Positions 34,716-39,144 of a stretch of DNA of 39,144 nucleotides are shown here, one piece after another; the stretch's first letter is position 1; every line of letters starts with the position of its first letter. Origin of the DNA: Acidimicrobiia bacterium (GTDB lineage Bacteria > Actinomycetota > Acidimicrobiia > Acidimicrobiales > Aldehydirespiratoraceae). The stretch is from the NCBI GenBank assembly GCA_024421095.1, contig JAHQYM010000014.1:1-39144 (forward strand), written 5' to 3'. Both the position numbers and the translations under genes were made by a program. The notes beneath the pieces were generated by a model. The model saw nothing but the letters and a program-made list of their open reading frames with translations, made no database searches and was not told where the DNA came from.

Positions 34716-35975
34716 TCAACCACAGGATTGCCCTTCGGGAGCCTGACCAATAACACCCGGCGGTAACGCTGTCGGCGTGGCCTCGGCAGTCACGAGAGCA
34801 GCAGTTGGGTCTTCGCTGGCATCAGTGAGATTAGTCGGTTGAGCAATTTGCGATGCTTCACCACCATCGGGCAAACCTCTGAAAATGTTGAGAACGCTTT
34901 CGTTCACGCCTTCAACAAACGCCTCACCAACATAAGCGCCAGCATCATCATAAATAGTTCTGACCTCGAGATCTAGGCGACTAAGGTTGGCCGGGTTGAA
35001 ATCACTAAAAGACTGGCCAAGGTCAATCAACTCAGCCGGTGTAAGCGCACTGTCCAAAACCACGCTACTAGCGCCAGCCTCAATCAAGCTCGCCAAAGAA
35101 GTCGGATTACGCACCCCACGGCTCACCGCCCGGTTCAACGCCAACACCATAAAGTCCTGCTGACGCTCAATGCGCCCAAAATCAGAGTTGCCCACATGCA
35201 CCCAGCTACCTTCCACGAACTCTTGATAGTTGCGCGCCCGCGCATAAGCAAGCGCAGTCGCTCCATCAAGAACATGGCACCCAGGTTCAACAATATTCAA
35301 CCCAGTATTTCGATCCCGAGCAGGATAGTTAAACCATACTGGCACACCATTGAGCACATCCACAAGCTGACGGAAACCCAAAAAATCAATCTCCACGTAA
35401 TGGTTGATTGCAATACCAAATTGTGACGTGATGGTCTCCACTAGGGTCTGCGGGCCTCCGATTCGCAGCGCTGCGTTGATCCGATTACGGCCCGCGTTAG
35501 GAATATGCTCAGTAAGCATGTCACGTGGAATTGACAACACCCAGGCACGCCCAGTATTTGGTTCGACCCGCAACAACGCAATACTGTCGGCATTGAAAGT
35601 GCCCCGAGAGTCGTATTGACGGCCAATATGAATCGGATCATCGGGATCAATACCCAAAGCGCTGTCGTTGCCAATCAACAGAAAGGTGACCGGTTCCCCG
35701 ACCGCAGTATCAGTGATCAACACTTCACCCGAAATCTCCACACGCGCAAAACCCGATACGGCATCGTTGATGTCGCCAATCAACCAAGCCCCAGCTAACG
35801 CAGCGCTAATCACCCCCACGCAAAGCAAAATCACAATACGTTGCGGCCACGAACGCCGCAGAATGACTTTATTTTGCTTGCTGACGGACGCGCTCACGGG
35901 CTCGTTCACGGGCTCGTTGTCGTGCTCGTTGTCGGGCTTGTTCTTAGGCACATTGGAAGCGTAATGCTCAAACAC
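34716..35975 (-). CDS. LytR-CpsA-Psr (LCP) family cell-wall glycopolymer ligase
   Basis: About 419 residues. A charged, repeat-bearing cytosolic N-terminus (NEPVNEPVSASV) is followed by one membrane segment (about 43-66) and an extracytoplasmic LCP domain: FNADSIALLRVEP, SIPRDMLTEHI, NRINAALRIGG, YARARNY and FGRIERQQDFM, with the conserved Arg and Asp residues that bind polyprenyl pyrophosphate. LCP enzymes transfer lipid-linked polymers to peptidoglycan; here the likely cargo is the polysaccharide made by the window's transferases (inference). I chose GTG 35975, which overlaps the birA stop and has AAGGTGG upstream; the longer frame to 36068 lies wholly in birA. Confidence 0.92.
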   Translation of the reverse strand: MFEHYASNVPKNKPDNEHDNEPVNEPVSASVSKQNKVILRRSWPQRIVILLCVGVISAALAGAWLIGDINDAVSGFARVEISGEVLITDTAVGEPVTFLLIGNDSALGIDPDDPIHIGRQYDSRGTFNADSIALLRVEPNTGRAWVLSIPRDMLTEHIPNAGRNRINAALRIGGPQTLVETITSQFGIAINHYVEIDFLGFRQLVDVLNGVPVWFNYPARDRNTGLNIVEPGCHVLDGATALAYARARNYQEFVEGSWVHVGNSDFGRIERQQDFMVLALNRAVSRGVRNPTSLASLIEAGASSVVLDSALTPAELIDLGQSFSDFNPANLSRLDLEVRTIYDDAGAYVGEAFVEGVNESVLNIFRGLPDGGEASQIAQPTNLTDASEDPTAALVTAEATPTALPPGVIGQAPEGQSCG

Positions 35976-36780
35976 CCAACCACCTTGCTCGGCGCAAATG
36001 CAGCACGTCACCCGCAGAGATGCTGTGCTCGATTCCAGCATCGTCACGAACCAACAAATGCCCCTCAACGCTCAAGTCCACAGCAGTCCCGCACACCACA
36101 CGATTGTTCAACAACTCAACCCTCACTTGCTTGCCAATGGTTGTGCAATGACCACGCCACTGCTCGAACAGCGAAACCGGATTCTCCAAACGACCCGCCA
36201 ACTCCCCCAACAAAATAGACAACAAACGGTCGCGGTCGGTGGGGCTGTCTTGGAGTTCCATACCGCATTGCGCCATTGAGGTTGCTTCAGGTTGCTGCTC
36301 AATAGGCAACATATTTATACCAACACCAACAACCACCATCGGGGTTGGTTCAGCCACGAAATGTGCCAGCACACCACCGAGTTTTTTGAGTTGCACGCCA
36401 TCGTCAACCACCAAATCATTGGGCCACTTGATCAGCACCGTGCTAGTGGCTAGTTGGCTCGCGGCTTCACGAGCGGCCACCCCCAGCGCAGCCACTAGAA
36501 AGGGCGCAGGCACAGACTGCAGCGGCAACCGCACACTCACCAAAAGCGATTGCGAAGGTTCATCATCCCAGCGCCGCCCTAAACGTCCTTTGCCCGCGAG
36601 TTGATGGTCGGCCACCAAAACTGCTGTACCAACATTACCCTCTCGGGCTTGCTCCACAAGGTCGGCGTTGGTTGACCCAGTAACCTTTACGTGGCGCAAA
36701 GGTCGAAGCCCTGTAACGTAAGCCACGCGTTTGCTCAGCGCAAACGGATAACCAAACAAGTTAGCTAACTTATCGCTCAT
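35968..36780 (-). CDS. birA: Biotin-[acetyl-CoA-carboxylase] ligase, monofunctional
   Basis: A 270-residue class I biotin protein ligase that makes biotinyl-AMP and attaches biotin to the lysine of a carrier domain. It shows HVKVTGSTNADL, the adenylate-binding GKGRLGRRW (63-71), LIKWPNDLVVDD and LKKLGGVL, then a small C-terminal SH3-like domain. There is no N-terminal helix-turn-helix, so it is not a repressor. It lies head to head with the carboxylase alpha-subunit gene (27 bases between starts), whose BCCP domain is the natural substrate. Confidence 0.94.
   Translation of the reverse strand: MSDKLANLFGYPFALSKRVAYVTGLRPLRHVKVTGSTNADLVEQAREGNVGTAVLVADHQLAGKGRLGRRWDDEPSQSLLVSVRLPLQSVPAPFLVAALGVAAREAASQLATSTVLIKWPNDLVVDDGVQLKKLGGVLAHFVAEPTPMVVVGVGINMLPIEQQPEATSMAQCGMELQDSPTDRDRLLSILLGELAGRLENPVSLFEQWRGHCTTIGKQVRVELLNNRVVCGTAVDLSVEGHLLVRDDAGIEHSISAGDVLHLRRARWLGV
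36758..36771. promoter_or_regulatory. 14-bp perfect palindrome at the birA-carboxylase divergent promoter region
   Basis: AAGTTAGCTAACTT is self-complementary and lies in the first codons of birA, about 37 bases upstream of the carboxylase start. A repressor of fatty acid or biotin genes could bind there. A palindrome of this length is expected by chance a couple of times in a window this long, so only its position argues for function. Confidence 0.3.
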
Positions 36781-36807
36781 TTAACTGAACCTGAATTTAA
36801 CCAAACC

Positions 36808-38568
36808 GTGTTTTCCAAAGTACTCATAGCAAACCGTGGCGAGATCGCGGTGCGGATCATTCGTGGATGCAGTGAACTAGGTATCGCAACCGTAGCGGTC
36901 TACTCCGACCTTGATCGCCAAGCACTGCACGTACGCCTCGCTGATGAAGCCTACAACCTCGGTGGCAAGACCTCCGCTGAGTCCTACCTCAACACTGCAA
37001 CCATTCTCGACATCGTGAAACGTAGCGGTGCTGACGCACTGCATCCTGGTTACGGATTCTTCTCCGAGAACGCCGACTTCGCCCGTGCAATTACCGCGTT
37101 AGGTGTGGTCTTTATTGGGCCTAACCCCGAAGCAATCGAAGTGATGGGAGACAAAATATCGGCCCGCCACGCCGCTGAAAAGGTAGGAGTGTGTGGCGTT
37201 CCCGGCACCACAGAAACCATTGCCGATCCCACACAGATAATCGACTTCGGCAACGCCAACGGTTGGCCGGTCGCAGTCAAAGCAGCCTACGGTGGGGGTG
37301 GGCGCGGCATGAAAGTGGTGTACCACGCCGAGCAAGCAGCCGAACAACTAAGCGCAGCGCAGCGTGAGGCTCTAGCATATTTCGGACGTGACGAGTGCTA
37401 CATGGAGCGCTACCTAAAAAATCCCCGCCATGTGGAAGTCCAAATTCTTGCCGACATGCATGGTAACTGCGTACACCTCGGTACCCGCGATTGTTCGGTG
37501 CAACGCCGTCACCAAAAACTCATCGAAGAAGCGCCCGCACCTAATATTGATCCCGCAATCATCACCGCGATGGGTGAAGCGGCTGTGCAGGTTGCCCAAG
37601 GCTGCAATTATGTGAACGCTGGAACAGTCGAATTTCTATACGAAGACGGCGAATTTTACTACCTCGAAATGAACACTCGACTACAAGTTGAGCATCCCGC
37701 AACAGAAATGATCACTGGGCTTGATCTGGTGGAACAGCAAATACGGGTGGCCTCTGGTGAACCACTGGCGTTCAGCCAGCAAGACGTTGCTGCCATCGGC
37801 CACGCAATAGAGATACGAATCAATGCTGAAGACCCAAGCGGTGGTGCCTTTCTGCCTTCCCCGGGCAAAATTACTGCTCTGACTGCTGCCGCCGGTTTCG
37901 GAACCCGTATCGATTCTGGTTACCAGAGCGGAGACACCGTAAGCGAATACTACGACAATCTGTTGGCCAAGCTGATCGTCTGGGGTAAAGACCGCCCTCG
38001 TGCCATTGCCCGGGCCTTGCGGGCGCTTCGCGAAACCAACATTGAGGGGGTCGCCACCACCATACCGGCCACTATCGCGGTCTTGGAACACGGTGACTTC
38101 GCGGCGATCAAGCACAGCACCAAATGGTTAGAAGAAAGCGTAGACCTAAGTGCATTGCCAACCACGCTTAGTTCAGTAGAAGCTCAAGACAGCGACGAAC
38201 CCCTCGTCAAACGTAAAGTTGATGTTGAGGTCAACGGTAAGCATTTCTCGGTCTCAATGTGGGTTCCAGAATCTCCGCTGGGTAGTTCCGCAACCGCCAA
38301 AGCCCCGACCCGAACGGCTCGCCCGCGCAGCGAGGTGTCTCGCTCAGGGCCAAACAATGGCGAGGTAACCGTGCCGATGCAAGGAACAATTGTGAAGGTG
38401 CTCGTGAATGTCGGCGACAACGTTGAGGTCGGCGATGCGATTGTCGTTTTGGAGGCAATGAAAATGGAAAATAACGTCACCGCTGAGAGAGCCGGCACTG
38501 TCAAAGAAGTGCGTGTTGCGGCCGGCGATTCTGTTGGTGCCGGCGACATCGTCAGCGTTATTGACTAA
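36808..38568 (+). CDS. Acetyl-/propionyl-CoA carboxylase alpha subunit (biotin carboxylase + BCCP)
   Basis: A 586-residue fusion. Residues 1-445 are biotin carboxylase: KVLIANRGEIAVRIIRG, HPGYGFFSENADFA, the glycine-rich KAAYGGGGRGMKVV ATP loop, EVQILADMHGN, FLYEDGEFYYLEMNTRLQVE and RINAEDP. A linker precedes the C-terminal biotinyl domain with Lys552 in EAMKMEN. This matches the actinobacterial AccA3-type alpha chain, which serves several carboxyltransferase partners for malonyl- and methylmalonyl-CoA synthesis. No accD or accE gene is in the window. The start is GTG 36808; no strong ribosome site is visible in the 27-bp gap to birA. Confidence 0.95.
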   Translation: MFSKVLIANRGEIAVRIIRGCSELGIATVAVYSDLDRQALHVRLADEAYNLGGKTSAESYLNTATILDIVKRSGADALHPGYGFFSENADFARAITALGVVFIGPNPEAIEVMGDKISARHAAEKVGVCGVPGTTETIADPTQIIDFGNANGWPVAVKAAYGGGGRGMKVVYHAEQAAEQLSAAQREALAYFGRDECYMERYLKNPRHVEVQILADMHGNCVHLGTRDCSVQRRHQKLIEEAPAPNIDPAIITAMGEAAVQVAQGCNYVNAGTVEFLYEDGEFYYLEMNTRLQVEHPATEMITGLDLVEQQIRVASGEPLAFSQQDVAAIGHAIEIRINAEDPSGGAFLPSPGKITALTAAAGFGTRIDSGYQSGDTVSEYYDNLLAKLIVWGKDRPRAIARALRALRETNIEGVATTIPATIAVLEHGDFAAIKHSTKWLEESVDLSALPTTLSSVEAQDSDEPLVKRKVDVEVNGKHFSVSMWVPESPLGSSATAKAPTRTARPRSEVSRSGPNNGEVTVPMQGTIVKVLVNVGDNVEVGDAIVVLEAMKMENNVTAERAGTVKEVRVAAGDSVGAGDIVSVID

Positions 38569-38625
38569 CCCGCAAAGGCCGACACGCACCGGTTATCACT
38601 AGACAGGCATCATCCAACGGCTCGC

Positions 38626-38910
38626 TCTGCGATCCAACCGGCCGTGTAGTTGATGGCGCTGCTCAACCCGGCACCCTGTGGGCTCGGTCTGCGATCCAAC
38701 CGGCCGTGTAGTTGATGGCGCTGCTCAACCCGACACGCGATGCACTCACTCTGCGATCCAACCGGCCGCGTAGTTAATAAGGCTGCTCAACCCGACACCC
38801 TGTGGGCTCGCTCTGCGATCCAACCGGCCGTGTAGTTGATGGCGCTGCTCAACCCGACAGGCGATGCACTCGGTCTGCGATCCAAACGGCCGTGTAGTTG
38901 ATGGCGCTGT
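38626..38910 (-). repeat. 62-bp tandem repeat array echoing the 3' end of an McrC-like gene
   Basis: TCTGCGATCCAACCGGCCG begins units at 38626, 38688, 38750 and 38812, with a near match at 38874, an exact 62-bp period. About 43 bases are constant; the other 19 alternate between two versions (units 1 and 3 against 2 and 4), so a 124-bp unit was probably duplicated. Read on the minus strand, copies encode SAINYTAGWIAE-like peptides and the HRVSG ending plus TGA; since 62 is 60 plus 2, each copy is in a new frame. Confidence 0.9.
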
Positions 38911-39144
38911 TGACGCTGTCGGGTGTACCTGAAAGGTTGATGGCCAGCGTGTGCAAAGTCTTGTCGGCGTGGCGGACCGTGACCGTGCGTTCGGGCCGTC
39001 CGCCGTCGGCAAGGCAGTAGATCAGGAGGCCTTCGGGCAGGTCGAGAGCAGTCGTGTAGGCGAGGAGTTGGTAGTAGTCGCTCGTGCGGGCTCTCGCATC
39101 GGAGGTCAGCTTGTACTTGATGTCGGCGACATACACCACGGTGC
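38849..39144 (-). CDS. McrC-like restriction system component, C-terminal part
   Basis: The last 97 or so codons of a gene that begins beyond the right edge. VADIKYKLTS matches the DxK part of the PD-(D/E)xK nuclease core of McrC-family proteins, followed by SDYYQLLAYTTALDLPEGLL and IYCLADGG, the typical YQ-LAY helix and LIY strand. McrC partners the McrB GTPase in cutting modified DNA; whether mcrB is present cannot be seen here. The open frame continues past the edge without a stop. The C-terminus (SAINYTAVWIADRVHRLSG) lies inside the 62-bp repeat array and the TGA is at 38851-38849. Confidence 0.75.
   Translation of the reverse strand, partial: TVVYVADIKYKLTSDARARTSDYYQLLAYTTALDLPEGLLIYCLADGGRPERTVTVRHADKTLHTLAINLSGTPDSVNSAINYTAVWIADRVHRLSG

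Noticed and set aside
38626-38910. CRISPR array
   Set aside because: Units are 62 bp with about 43 constant bases and only 19 variable ones, the variable parts alternate between two sequences, and the repeat encodes the neighbouring gene's C-terminus.

Overview
The window looks like chromosomal DNA of a moderate-GC actinobacterium, most likely of the class Acidimicrobiia (inference). Supporting signs are a 13E12/DUF222 HNH protein, a UPF0182 membrane protein beside a Lon-like PDZ protease, a DivIVA-domain coiled-coil protein, coenzyme F420 genes, a mycobacterial-type GDP-mannose pyrophosphorylase, an LCP protein, and a stand-alone biotin ligase divergent from an acyl-CoA carboxylase alpha chain. 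The F420 / GDP-mannose / LCP / birA / carboxylase set recalls the Rv3261-Rv3285 neighbourhood of Mycobacterium tuberculosis. No rRNA, tRNA, CRISPR array, prophage or complete insertion sequence was seen.

Layout. 1-5.7 kb is accessory: the 3' part of an HNH gene with a long repetitive tail, a VOC protein, a MarR repressor divergent from a YcaC-like hydrolase and a pirin around a clear promoter/operator, and a Phd/RelE toxin-antitoxin pair with its own palindrome. 5.8-12.4 kb (minus strand) carries the Lon-like PDZ protease, a DivIVA-like protein split by a frameshift inside a 180-bp repeat, and the large UPF0182 protein. 12.4-17.1 kb (plus strand) has a small membrane protein, a HEAT-repeat protein, a 23-base poly-G tract, GDP-D-rhamnose genes (rmd, gmd) and cofD-cofE. 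17.1-20.1 kb (minus strand) holds galE, a mannose-1-phosphate guanylyltransferase and a conserved-looking anchored His-rich protein. An orphan Phd antitoxin follows at 20.3 kb.

20.7-31.2 kb (minus strand) is the most interesting block. An ammonium transporter with a GlnR-like box lies upstream of a run of genes for a STAS anti-anti-sigma protein, a receiver-PP2C phosphatase, an RsbW-like kinase, a substrate-binding lipoprotein without transporter partners, and a membrane histidine kinase. Three glycosyltransferases follow with almost no gaps. Read in order, this is a possible complete path from an extracytoplasmic ligand to a partner-switch regulator, tied to surface polysaccharide synthesis.

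31.3-38.6 kb contains GDP-L-fucose synthase, UDP-xylose synthase and UDP-glucose dehydrogenase, an LCP protein, birA and the carboxylase. With gmd, galE and the three transferases, the window can supply GDP-mannose, GDP-rhamnose, GDP-fucose, UDP-galactose, UDP-glucuronate and UDP-xylose. The right edge has the 3' end of an McrC-like gene whose last 20 codons and stop are echoed in a 62-bp tandem array. Smaller tandem duplications at the 3' ends of uxs and the guanylyltransferase gene hint at a shared tendency.
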